Assembly: GCA_030762895.1 (NCBI GenBank)
Contig: CM061062.1
Location: forward strand, 290,886,985-290,950,984
Origin: Sophora flavescens
Lineage: Eukaryota; Streptophyta; Magnoliopsida; Fabales; Fabaceae
Direction: 5' to 3'
Length of the DNA stretch: 64,000 nucleotides
Below are positions 11,801 to 22,974 of the stretch, piece by piece. Position 1 is the first letter of the stretch. Every line of letters begins with the position of its first letter. The notes below the pieces were generated by a model. That model saw nothing but the letters and a program-made list of their open reading frames with translations. It was not told where the DNA came from and did no database searches. Position numbers and translations under genes: made by a program.

Positions 11801-13480
11801 ATGAACCTTGAGACATTGCCACAACAAAATGTAGGGATATACAACCGTAAAACATAAATCAGGGAAGGACTATTTTTTCAGATGGAGGAGAAGCAGTTGC
11901 AGGTCTTGTTTTGGTTTTCTAGCTCAATATTAGTCTCTTACAACACTAAATACAAACTTAAAAACCTCTTTACGGAACCCTACCTCAGGGACTCCATTGA
12001 AAATTTCATATAAGTTTAGGGATCCAATTAAAAACTTTTTTAGTAGAGATTCAATTGAAAACTTTATAAAAGTTCGAGGACTCAATTACAAAATTTTTTA
12101 GTATAGGGATCTATTTGAAAATTCCCAAGTAGTTCAACGATCTACTCAATTGTTAAACCTAAAATATGTGTACCAATAGCATAGTCTTGCAAGTTTTTTT
12201 TTTGAAAGGAGCATAGTCTTGCAAGTTGGACCTATTATTTAGTTATTGGCAACTAATCTTTAATTTACAAGTTCTTATTTCACGAAACTAGATTGTGCAT
12301 TGCCCTTATCTGCATTTTCATTTTAGACTATAATAACAGCAACATGATTCATCCTATTTTTACACGCAATCAGAAGTATAGATTATGCTAATTTTTTTAA
12401 ACTTTGATTGCATTCCCTTACTTCTTTATTAACTCGAGTTATATATTATTTCCTGAAAACATAGTAATATTCTATATACCGTAAACATATTTATATATAA
12501 CCTATGCTGAAGACAAGGCACCTTCATGGTTTCATGATAATGTTCTTGCGTTTATTTATGTATGTCATAAAATGAAGGTTTTAAATTACGATTGCGGTTG
12601 TGTTACGTTTTTCGTTATTGCAGACAATTGCAAGAAAATGCATTCGATGCGGTTACAATTGTGGTCGTGATTCAGTTTTGGAGTCTACCGAAACTGCAAC
12701 ATCACAGCCTCTATCGCAGTTTTGGAGTCTACCGAAGCTGCATTATCACGACCTCTATCGCACTTTCGGATCAAGATTTAAACCCTGCATAAAATATAAA
12801 AAATTTAAAGGTTTTCACCTGTGTCTATTAGATGAACCTGGAAGTATATCCTGAATTAAATGTACATAGATTTGCATATTAGCATAAATGACATGGATAC
12901 TTATCAATCAATCTTTAAACTTGTTGGCTAAATTTCAGGTTTATACCGCTATAGGCTAGGGGATGTGGTGAAGGTAATGGGATTCCATAACTCAACTCCA
13001 GAACTCAAGTTTGTTCGTCGCAGCAGTCTTCTGCTTACCATTAACATTGACAAGAACACAGAAAAAGATTTACAGTTAGCTGTTGAAGCAGCAGCAAAAT
13101 TGTTAACAGAGGAAAAATTGGAAGTTGTTGACTTCACTAGCCATGTTGACTTATCCAAAGAACCAGGGCACTATGTTATATTCTGGGAACTAAGTGGTGA
13201 AGCAAGTGAAGGATTACTCAGTGAATGCTGCAACTGTTTAGACAAGTCTTTCATTGATGCAGGTTACACAAGTTCTCGAAAAGTCAACTGCATTGGGGCG
13301 CTTGAACTCCGAGTTGTTAGGAGGGGAACATTCCAGAAGATTCTAGATAATTACCTAGGATTAGGAGCTGCTGTTAGTCAGTATAAGACACCAAGATGTG
13401 TAGGTCCTACAAATACCAAAGTGTTGCAAATCTTGAGTGAAAATATTGTCAACAACTATCTTAGTACTGCTTTCAATTGA
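8886..13480 (+). CDS. JAR1: Jasmonoyl-amino acid synthetase (GH3 family, JAR1 type)
   Basis: This is an acyl-acid-amido synthetase of the GH3 family, closest by eye to legume and Arabidopsis JAR1/GH3.11. That enzyme adenylates jasmonic acid with ATP and joins it to isoleucine, giving JA-Ile, the hormone read by COI1-JAZ; it is cytosolic. Coding exons are 8886-9178, 9277-9378, 9818-10632 and 12939-13480. All junctions are GT-AG and keep phase, giving 1752 nt and 583 residues (Arabidopsis JAR1 has 575). The three nucleotide-binding motifs are present: SSGTTQGK at 98-105, YGSSEGW at 328-334 and YRYRLGDVV at 406-414. The start MLEKVEEF matches the family; the acceptor at 8864 rules out the codons upstream. 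The last intron is 2.3 kb and holds a MITE. No frame damage is seen, so it is probably functional. The substrate is inferred from family resemblance. Confidence 0.9.
11522..12159. mobile_element. Foldback MITE inside the last JAR1 intron
   Basis: Left arm GGGTTTAACTATTGAG and right arm CTCAATTGTTAAACC are near-perfect inverses. Inverted homology continues for about 180 bases (TTTTCAAATAAGTCCCTATA against TATAGGGATCTATTTGAAAA). The middle of about 280 bases is unique. No convincing target duplication is visible. It has the look of a Mutator-type or foldback MITE. It lies well away from both splice sites. Confidence 0.7.
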
Positions 13481-13485
13481 ATAAA
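13480..13485 (+). terminator. AATAAA, candidate polyadenylation signal of JAR1
   Basis: AATAAA overlaps the last base of the TGA stop codon. That is very close to the stop for a functional signal, so a weaker signal further on may be the one used. Confidence 0.3.
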
Positions 13486-13492
13486 ATTTGGG

Positions 13493-16400
13493 AATAGCAA
13501 TGTATAAAGTTACCTTGGTTTTTACCAAATTGTATACAACTTTCTAGCTTTCCTTAAACTTTGCCATACTTAATTCTTTATGGTCGTGCTCTCTGCTAAA
13601 GTATATCTGGCTTGGCCATGGTTCATTCATCAAGCAACAGATTCCTCTCTGCCAACGGCCAACGCCAATCATCATCTTTGCTGGGTTCTCTGCAATGTTA
13701 TAAGTAATGGTTGACCATCATGGAAGCTAAAACCTACTAATGTGCTACCTCGACCATCACCTAATAAGCAATTGGCTACCACTATTGAGTCAACTTGAAG
13801 TGCTTTGAAAAACAAAACCTCATCTAAATTTCACTTATATATATATATATATATATATTGGGAGCAATTCAAGTAAGAGGAGTGTGTTATTATGAGAGAT
13901 GAGAGAGTAAATTTGGACCATATATAAATGATCATGATTAGAACATAAAGTCATGACTTTTTTAAGTGGTCACATGACCACTAAGTAACTTCTAATCCTG
14001 ATCATCCATGTATGATTTACTGGCTCGGATTTGCTCCTCTTACTCTTAAAGAGCAACTCAAGTGAGAGAAGTGTGTTATTATGAGAGAAATATATATATA
14101 AATATATAAATAGTCACCCCTTAAGAACGTGCCTTGGAATTAAACAATAAAATTTTGACATAGAAATCTCAAATCGGGGTCTCCTAAAGTGTCAATCTCG
14201 CCCGAAGATTGGAGGATAAAAAGTTCGCAGAAAAATTTGGTTGCTTAGGCAAAGTAAAGTATTCTCCTTGCGCGTGCTACTCTTTATTAACATTCACAAG
14301 ACTAATGATGCACCAACTAAGTGCCCCCATGGTAACACTTGGCCATTAATTAATTAAAAACAAAGTACAAAGAAACTTTCTCAGTCATAAGGGCAGCTTT
14401 CACGTGAGTGAACTTCTTTACAGTGATTGGAAGGGCAATAAAGCTTACTAATCTAGTGCTAAAAAGCAGCCAAGTGGATCATACAAGGAAGAAGGATAAT
14501 GATGTAGCAGCTTCTACTCAAATGGTGGAGCGTTTATCAACAAAAGTGACGACTTTATAATTCTAAAACTAAATTATAATAAGGGAAGTGGCCCATAATA
14601 GGGTACTGTCGCAGACCAAAATTTTGCAATCATCTCTGGACTTTTTGTTCATCTAGAATTCTAGATAGAGGAGTGTTATTAACACACTATCTGACACCGT
14701 ATAAACATACGAATTTCGATTTCGATTGAACCTCGTTTACATTTATCGGATCCAGTATCTTTAAAACCATTCAGACTACGGAGTCAGACATACGATATAG
14801 CGACTTTGTGTTCGAAAAACGTTTCTTTTTGAGATTTGTCATTCTCGATCTGTACATATGTATTGTCTGCTGTAGAAGTATAGGGGTAGAAAGCCATCAA
14901 TATTTTCACATGTTGCATGGATCATTTGGACATTATTCACTTATGGTATTTCCTTCGCAAGTCATGATTCAAGCCCGGCCCCAAACTATTAGGTCAATAT
15001 GACATAAGAATTTATTCCCGTCTTGATCAAGGTCACATCCAATCCACCAAACGCCAAAAGTTAAGATCTTAATTAGGGTGATGGGGTGAGTTAGCTTTTG
15101 AGATGAGCTATTTTCAATATCTAAAAATGAATAACCTTGTTACGTACTGTTCTCCAAATATTCCATGTAGTTTCTGCAACTCTGTCTTTTTCCTTGGGAG
15201 ACAAATTGAGTTACCATGGTTGTTTGGGTTCATCTATAAGAAATCGGAACAGAGGAGCGAAATCTACTCTTTTGATGATAGTTATAAAATTTAGATAGAA
15301 ATTATCAGTCTCATTTTGTAGCAACATTTGATTGGTAGGACGGAATATGGTACTTCAAGATGTGACATATGATTTTCATCCATATAAATATCAATATTTC
15401 TTTCAATTAAAGTCTTTAATATCAAGATTTAAGATCCAAATTCATCCCTAAAATAAAATACGGGGATATTTTTAGTCCAAAAAACAGACTAACCATTTAG
15501 TTTCTAAGATTTACAAATGTCGGACAAGTTGGCCATTATCTACTTTCAACTCAACCATTGTGAATCAATTGTCAATGCATTATATCAAACCATAAAAAAT
15601 CGGCACAGTAGGGTTTCAAGTAACTACATCAACATTGAAGACAAATATCTAAGGTCAGCTTCAAACGGATGCTTCAAATCAAGTGTCTAATTAACTTAGA
15701 ATATGGATGCTCATAGAATACTCTGTTTGACTTCTTAGATGTTTTTAAGGTGTAGCCAACAATATTTCTCTCATATTTACATCTTAGAGCTACACCATTG
15801 CTATGGGGTTTTCAACCGGAGAAGGCTGAATAAGATAACGATTACATATGAAATGACGTCGTTTCTGCATTTGTTTCTTGAACTCCCTCTCTCATATAAA
15901 ACGACACCTTTTTAATTAATGTTCACGATGAAAATCCATACTCGCATCTTGTCATCATACATAAGCATGTTTTCATTACGTTTAAGGCTATTTGTCTTAT
16001 TTTCACCTTTTCATATTAAAGCAATTTTTTTTGTGGACTGGTTTTCGTATTAAAGCATGATATACAATAGCATGTTTGCTTGCAGGTTCAAGTTGACGTG
16101 ATGCATAAGCTTATATTCATAGCTTCCACGTTAAATTGCCAAAAATATTACATTTGTGCCATTGTAGACGATTTTTGATGGGTTGGACGTGAATCCAAAC
16201 ACAGGCAATATAGGAAAACTCATAAGTTCCATTTTTCTTTGTTCCTCAATAAGTTCCATTTTTATTAATAATAAATCCATTGGCCTACGATTTTAGAAAA
16301 TTTCATATGGTATCACCATATAAAAAACGTCAAAATAGGACGCATCGCATTTGGGGAATGTTGGTAAAAGTATTACCACCCTGCATACACAATAATTGCT

Positions 16401-17010
16401 TTTTTTATTCATTAAGACTACACGTTTTTTTTAAACATAAGAAGGACACACATTAACAAGGATGAAGATCGTCCATCTCACATATTTATATTTTGCCATG
16501 TCATTCAAAAATAATATATTTATGATAAATAATATAATTAATTTTTCAAATGACACAATATAAATGGGTGAAACAAAAAATGAGATATCATTTTGTGACA
16601 GGTAAAATTTCTTTCACCGATGCTTTTCTAAAATATAAAATGAAATTTGAGATTGCTGATCAAGAATCCTTGTTAAACTGCTAACTGCATTTTGGGTAGA
16701 TGTGATTATAAATGCAATGTCCAAATTTGTTACAATTTACAAACGATATACGGTGAATCGGTGAATGATATTTTTTTTTAAAGCGAATCGGTGATTGATT
16801 ATTTTGTTCATTGTACCCAATGTCTAAATTAGTAGATTTATATTTTCTTGGACCGAAATTAGTTGAACAGAAAATCCCAGTTAAATGCAGCCTGTATGAT
16901 AAGGATCCTCATCATACACGCTATAATGAAAATCTCATATATTTAAATTTCCAAATAAGCTTATATAGTATTAAGTATTAATTTTGTTGCCAAAAGAAGC
17001 TTTGATACCA
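13493..17010. other. Intergenic region, no gene recognised
   Basis: AT-rich sequence with a (TA)n run at about 13838-13858. There is a short foldback-like segment at about 13861-14060: GAGCAATTCAAGTAAGAGGAG is roughly inverted at the other end, and the centre holds AAGTGGTCACATGACCACT, nearly palindromic. I saw no protein similarity in the remainder. Confidence 0.45.
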
Positions 17011-17020
17011 TAATATAAAA
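17011..17020 (+). promoter_or_regulatory. Possible TATA box for the 17.1-kb gene
   Basis: AATATAAAAG stands about 100 bases before the start codon at 17116, a plausible spacing for a short leader. Confidence 0.35.
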
Positions 17021-17115
17021 GTGGAATAGTAGGAGGAGCCATAGCACTCACAGAGAAACCTTGTGATTACTCTGTGAGGCAAAGCCTCCTTAGACCAACA
17101 GAAAGTGCAGCAAAT

Positions 17116-17481
17116 ATGAGAACATCTTCCATGGAATCTGAAGATGAGAAATCAAAAACAGGAGCTTTTCCAATATGGGATTGTGGGAGTCCATTATATG
17201 ACTCACATGAATTGGTCTCACTAGCTTATACTATTGAGAGGCACATGATGGTGTGGCCTTGTCTTGGTGGACCAAAACCTATCATCACCTCACTCTCTGG
17301 TCCAAAGGGAGAAAGTTCAACCAGAAGGGTCACCAGAGGTTCTTCCATGGGAACCAGCTTGATTGAATTTTTGGTGAAGAGGAAGTTGACTCCACTGGTG
17401 AAGACAAAGAAGCACAAGAAAACAAAAGCAAGGTTTTCTGGTTTGGTTTGTGGAGGAAATAGATTCTACACCCATGAATAA
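17116..17481 (+). CDS. Small plant protein of unknown function
   Basis: An uninterrupted 121-residue frame starts at ATG 17116 (MRTSSMESEDEK). The frame is open further upstream, but only from a GTG, so the ATG is preferred. The central motif WDCGSPLYDSHELVSLAYTI and the following ERHMMVWPCLGG recall a family of short plant proteins with a conserved 'SPLYDSYELVS' core, whose function I do not know. The C-terminus is basic and lysine-rich (VKTKKHKKTKARF), suggesting nuclear or nucleic-acid contact (inference). There is no signal peptide or membrane segment. An AATAAA lies near 17570. It is a single exon with no neighbour in the same unit. The sequence looks coding rather than accidental because low-complexity runs are absent and the motif is recognisable. 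Confidence 0.65.
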   Translation: MRTSSMESEDEKSKTGAFPIWDCGSPLYDSHELVSLAYTIERHMMVWPCLGGPKPIITSLSGPKGESSTRRVTRGSSMGTSLIEFLVKRKLTPLVKTKKHKKTKARFSGLVCGGNRFYTHE

Positions 17482-17589
17482 AACAAGCTGAGGAGAGAAG
17501 TGTATTACTCCTCATTCTTAATGAATTGCTCAAAAGCTATATGCATTGCAGACTTTGATCCTATCTTTGAATAAAATTGAAAAACTGAG

Positions 17590-18591
17590 ATTTCTTTGAG
17601 CCTAATTTCGTTCTGTGTTATACACTCTTGCTCTTGTTATTCTGATTCATATTTTTAATTTATAAATATTAAATGTTATTGTATTTATATTACGAAGGCC
17701 GATATAGATTCATTTCACGCTATGTGATTTAGGGATATAATCAATCTAAAGTGGGCAAAAGTATAAAATGAGAGAATAAGAGTATATCAATCCTTAATTA
17801 GTTGGTGTATATTTGGTTTAGATAAAGTTGAACGTAAACCGACATTTGTGCTGTCCCGAGACAACATTTTTGCCTTTTGACCAACGCTAGACAATGGAGC
17901 TTTGAGGGAATGGAAGACAACGTTTTTGCCTTTTAACCAACATAGCCTTAACCTTTATTGAACTTTAGTTAATATAGAATAAATAAATTTTTACTTTCTC
18001 ACCTTACGTTTTTGCTTATTTTAAAAGAGCCTAATTGGTGATATGGTGTTAAGTTGACAGCTTGGATACAAATAGAAAAACATATCAGATTGGATAAGAA
18101 ATGCAACCCTTACTTGTTATCTACATCATTTTGTTACAATTACACTAGAAATAAGGGATGTATAGTTAAATTAAGTTTTAACTCTTTCTTTCTCTTATTC
18201 TTCCTAGCATAGCAATTTCCGCCTAATATCTATGTATTAGATACTTATATGTGCACGAAACATTTGACGTCCATCATGGACCACGCATTCTACTCTCACT
18301 TCCATGGCTTTCAATGTCTCTTTCTTCCTAGATTTCTCTGATCGTCAAGGAAACTAACAGCAAAATCAACCAATGCAACATGTGTTTCCCTTTTATCCCC
18401 CTTAGTACTGCTCTCAATTGAAGGGAATAACAATCTATAAAGGGAATAACAACCCTTTGCACCAAAAAGTTCCCCCTATTTATTCAACTTGTAAGAAGAA
18501 ATGTCACAATAAACATAAATGTCCAAGTTTAAACAAAGCAAGGTGACTTAAAAGCGTATATATTTTGCTTGCTTCTCCCTCTTTCAGTCCA
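17590..18591. other. Intergenic spacer, nothing recognised
   Basis: AT-rich sequence without a convincing open frame or repeat. It ends at the target duplication of the LINE insertion. Confidence 0.45.
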
Positions 18592-18747
18592 TGTCCCATT
18601 AGTTTTTTTTTTTTTTTGAACAAGCAAAAGAATCTATCATTTATAGGAGTGCAAGGGGTACCTCGAACCCTTTTACAAATTGATAAAGAACCATAAAGTA
18701 AATAAAACAGATGCCCAATTACACCCATTCAATGCACTTTTTAAGGT

Positions 18748-19578
18748 CTATACATCAATCTGCGAAAGAGCATGAACCTTTGCTGTAAACCACCTATATG
18801 AACAAACCTTAATCCTCTCCAAAATACAAACCAAATCTGGACTTTTATCCCCAAAAATAGTCCCATTATGCATGACCCACACATTCCAAACAACCGCATG
18901 CCATAACATGACCCAATACTTTCTTTTTAGCCTTCCCTGCATGCCTTCCACAAACCGAACAAAAGAAGGAAGCAGCTGACCCTGCATATCAAGTGTAACT
19001 CCCAACCAGACTTGAATACCATACCAAAGAGAAACAGAAAATGGGCATTGAGCAAAAAGGTGATCCCCACTTTCAATTGCAGAATTACAAAAGACACTAT
19101 AAATTACTATTTACATCAAGCACATTCCTATGCAAAAGGTTCTCCTTAGTTGGTAATCTATTCAACAACAATTGCCAAGAAAACGTGATTACCTTTAACG
19201 GAGCAGCACTAGACCACATGAATTTAAAAGCACAGCCATCAGCCTCCTACAAAGAAGTGATAACAGCCTATCTATCCACCAGAAAGAGATAAGCTGCCTT
19301 TATCGAATAATCACCCGACGGGTCAAACATACAGCTCCACCTATCCTACACCCCTTGCAAGGACACAGAATGTAATCCGTTTGTGAATTCCAAAATAAGA
19401 TATTCCTCTGTACAAAGCGTTCCCTCCTCCATTTAAAGTCACACACCCAAGAATCATTTCGGCAAAAACCAAAATCAGAGACAAAACCATTTTGCAAGAG
19501 GGATAGCTGATATAACCGAGGAAAGGAAGCTTTCTAGGAAGACCCTCCAAACCAAGAGTCGTGCCAGAATGACACAAT
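18748..19578 (-). pseudogene. LINE ORF2, 3' part (zf-RVT region)
   Basis: Minus-strand frames show the end of a LINE ORF2. Nearest the CACTA the sequence reads as FWHDSW-type (approximately 19577-19540), then KMVLSLILVF/NGFVSDFGF in two frames. The tail (19005-18748) includes WHAVVWNVWVMHNGTIFGD, the usual 'W.iW..RN...F.d' ending of plant LINEs. Several frameshifts show it is dead. Confidence 0.7.
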
Positions 19579-19690
19579 CACTAGTGGAAAATATACATTA
19601 GACGCTAAATGTTTACGTTAGTTAACCAAAAGATAGACGTTAAAAAGGGGGCGGTGGCAGTTTTGTAAATATCAGACTTCATTAATTCAA

Positions 19691-19819
19691 TTTTAACGTC
19701 AGTTCAATAAAAAACTGACGTTAAAAGTGAACCTTTTAACGTCAGTTCGATAAAGAACTGACGTTAAAAGTAAGTCACTTCACTTTTAACGTCAGTCCTT
19801 ACATCAACAGACGTTAAAA
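19691..19819. repeat. CACTA-1 left subterminal hairpin array
   Basis: Three dyads of the form TTTTAACGTCAGTT - about 8 bases - AACTGACGTTAAAA lie at 19691-19726, 19734-19769 and 19783-19819, the last imperfect. Subterminal repeats of this kind are binding sites for TNPA-type proteins in En/Spm elements; that role is inferred here. Confidence 0.8.
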
Positions 19820-20020
19820 GGTTATTTTAATAATTTTTTTATCTAGTATACGATCCCTTCCGCATTGCCTTCCTCAAAGTTTCAGTTTCACATGAATTGC
19901 TTTGATGTTTTGTGTTTCTGTTTTGAAAACTAAAATATATGTGCGAAGTATAAGTTGAATCAATAACCCAAACCGGATCTCATTCATGAAGTGTAATATA
20001 GACTGATACAGAAGATTGAA

Positions 20021-20102
20021 AGGGTTTAAAATCCTATAAAAAGTTACATTGCAAGGGTTTAAAATCCTATAAAAAGTTACATTGAAAGGGTTTAAAATCC
20101 TA
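20021..20102. repeat. 33-bp tandem repeat, 2.5 copies
   Basis: Units start AGGGTTTAAAATCCTATAAA at 20021, 20054 and (partial) 20087, nearly identical. Confidence 0.8.
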
Positions 20103-20345
20103 AACATTAAAGCTACATCCCATCAGAGAGTTTTATGAAATATGCCAAAGGGAAAACTATACTCCGAAGACCTCAGAAAACTGGGGGGCATAAGAGAGCT
20201 CAAGAGTGGCAAAAACAGGTGCACTAGATCTGTTTCAAGCAAAGGCAATGGTTCCAGAGACTTCCATGACGGTCACTTGCTGCCAAAGCTGAGGTTTTGA
20301 AACTGTGACGCCCGAGCACCTGATTTGTCCTCCAGATTCTCTGGA

Positions 20346-20715
20346 AGGATGATAAGGTGAGCAACTCACATAATGTAGTTTACTCAAACTTATCACCCAT
20401 GTAATGTAATTTACTCAAACTCAGAAGTTGTTTGACCATTAAGACAAAGACCTTTGAGTCTAGGAATATGAAGAAAGAGTGATGAAGTTAATCTCCACGG
20501 CAGAGCCATCTTGTGAAGCAGAAAATTAAAAGGATGGAAGGAAACTATTTATAGGAGCAGTGGATGAAGTTACTAAGCTATTCTGATTTTCTTGAAAACT
20601 TATCTATAAACTTAATGCTCATTAAGAGGATTGAGTTACAAGGTGCATGGGTAAGTAGCACAGTAGTCAAAGGAATGAATGTTTTTGCAGATATCTATAC
20701 ACTTTTAACGTCAGT
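20346..20715. repeat. Internal direct repeat of CACTA-1, copy 1
   Basis: About 370 bases are repeated at 21520-21888 with modest divergence (for example TTGTTTGACCATTAAGACAA in both). Each copy contains CTATTTATAGGAGCAGTGG, which is a TATA box on the minus strand, and each runs straight into TTAACGTC dyads. A second such array follows at 20702-20800, including the variant TTAACGTCGG/CCGACGTTAA. Confidence 0.8.
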
Positions 20716-21519
20716 TGTTTAAAAAAACTGACGTTAAAAGTGTTTTTAAAATAAAAATATTTATTGTTAACGTCGGTTTTTATACAACCGACGTTAAAAG
20801 TTTGATTTTTACTTGATTAAATAAATAGGCGCGTAAATAATCCTATAGATTATAAACGTGCAGAATGAATATTGGAAATAATGTAATTAATATACGGGAA
20901 CTTGGCAGTCATAAATTAAGTTGACGTTAAAAATGAGGTGGTGGCTGTTTGTAAATATTAAATCACTACTTGCGTCAGTTCTATAAATAACTGACGTAAA
21001 TAATTATGAAACTCATTTCATTGGTTGTCATGTCCTTGTTGTCCCTCTTAACGCAGATCACTCCATATAGTACTGCAGTTTATTTCTAAACCTTTTTTTT
21101 ATACAAGTTTATTTTTAATTTTTATTAATTAGCTTGAATTAGTAAACAAATTCTTGTGCAAATTAAAATAAATAAACTTAACATAAAACAAGTTATATGT
21201 ATAATCAAATCGTATGTCATTGAAGCGATTCATAAGTTAAAATTACATGATTAAAAGAAAAAAAAATTCTGCAACATAGCCCTAAAATATAAAAAAGTTT
21301 CTGCAACAACATCATCTTCTTCTCAGTCCTGTCATCAGAAACTCCAATGGATGCATCACCTCCCTCACTTGAATTCCATGATGCAAAGTAAATCCTCAGT
21401 CACTAGCAGCGAAAGCAAAGTGAAATGGATCTTTGCATCTTTCTTCTTCAGTGGAATTCCTTGATGCATCATCTTGAATCCACAATCACTTGCTTCCAAA
21501 GCAAAGTGAAAGGGATGAC

Positions 21520-21888
21520 GGGGATGAGATAAAGTGAGAGAATCACATTACGTGATTCACCCAACCTTAATATCCATGTAATGTGATTTACTCAAACTCA
21601 AGTTGTTTGACCATTAAGACAAAGACCTTTGAGTCTAGGAATAGGAAGAAAGAGTGATGAAGTTAGTCTCCACGGCAGAGCCATACTGTGAAGCAGAAAA
21701 ATTAAAAGGATGGAAGGAAGCTATTTATAGGAGCAGTGGATGAAGTTACTAAGCTATTATGATTTTCTTGAAAACTTATCTATAAACTTAATGCTCATTA
21801 AGAGGATTAGGTACAAGGTGAATGGGTAAATAGCACAGTAGTCAAAGGAATGAATGTTTTTGCAGAAACTAATAAACTTTTAACGTCT
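21520..21888. repeat. Internal direct repeat of CACTA-1, copy 2
   Basis: This is the second copy of the segment at 20346-20715. It suggests that the end of a related element was duplicated or captured inside this one. A piece of the left terminus is also repeated at about 20930-21000 (GACGTTAAAAATGAGGTGGTGG against GACGTTAAAAAGGGGGCGGTGG near the left end). Confidence 0.8.
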
Positions 21889-22090
21889 GTTGTGTAATAC
21901 AACTGACGTAAGAAGTTGTGAGTGTTTTTAACGTCAGTTTCTTAATACAACTGACGTTAAATATATGACCTTTAACGTCAGTTTTTACTAACAACTGACG
22001 TAATAAGTGTGATAGTTTTTAACGTCAGTTTTTTAAGACAACTGACGTTAAATATATGATCTTTAACGTCAGGTTTTACTAAAAAATAAC
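21875..22090. repeat. CACTA-1 internal hairpin array
   Basis: Five consecutive dyads of TTTAACGTCAGTT with AACTGACGTTAAA (some end AACTGACGTAA), spaced about 45 bases apart, stand just upstream of the transposase-like gene. Confidence 0.75.
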
Positions 22091-22454
22091 GTAAAATATT
22101 GTTTTATTTTAATTATAACGTTTACCCCCGCGCGCCTTCTCCACTTCTCTGTACGTCTCTTTTCTCTTTTCATCACGCTCAACCCTCACTCTCAACCCTC
22201 ACTCTCGCTCTCACTCTGCCCTAATCGCGAGCTCATCTCCACCGCAACCACCGTGAGGTACACTCTTAACCCCTTACTCTGTCTTTCCTGCTCATTCTTT
22301 GCAATAACTTGACATCTCTGTTTCCCCTTCCCACGCACTAACTCTCCTCGTCCCTCTGCTCTCAGTAACCACATCGAACGTTGGCCACCACTCGAGCTTC
22401 CCCCCACCACCACGCGAGCACCTATTTCTGGTGAGTCTTTAGGGCACATTTTTT

Positions 22455-22670
22455 TATTTTTGGTTTTGAGTGCATGCATGTTGCTCTGCTGGTTGAAACT
22501 GTAGTCTCAGTAGTTGAAACTTGAAACTGTGAGTTTGAGTTGTTTGGAATGTCTCTATTTTTGGTTTTGAGTGTATGTTGAAACTGTAGTCTCAGTAGTT
22601 GTAACTTTAAACCGTGAGTTTGAGTTGTTTGGAATGTCTCTATTTTTGGTTTTGAGTGCATGTTGCTCTG
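22455..22670. repeat. Tandem repeat of about 85-100 bp, 2.3 copies
   Basis: Units start TATTTTTGGTTTTGAGTG at about 22455, 22556 and 22641. They lie in the probable leader of the CACTA-1 gene. Confidence 0.7.
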
Positions 22671-22681
22671 CTGGTTGATCT

Positions 22682-22797
22682 GTCACGGCCGTGATGCTCA
22701 TCACGGCTAGGCCGTGATCAGTTCTGCCTTTGAGGGGTCTGGTTCGGTTGGCACGTTATGGTGGCCGTGATGGACATCACGGCCAGGCCGTGACCAG
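22682..22797. repeat. Two clusters of TCACGGCCGTGA-like palindromes
   Basis: TCACGGCCGTGATG, CATCACGG and AGGCCGTGA recur at 22682-22720 and again at 22760-22797. Each cluster could form a small stem. Confidence 0.6.
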
Positions 22798-22974
22798 TGC
22801 TTGGCAATCTTCAAAAACTATAGTTTTCAATCTCCCGTATTGTCCTTATATTGGATATATAGATGTTTTGTATATCTACAGGACCTATCTAGTTATTTTT
22901 ATTTATACTTCTGTATTTATTTTGAGTTATAACCTATGTTAATACATATATATTGTTTCTGAACAGGCATACAT

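Noticed and set aside
22192..22661. Minus-strand frames of 95 and 79 codons
   Set aside because: They arise from the CT-rich leader and tandem repeats upstream of the CACTA-1 gene.
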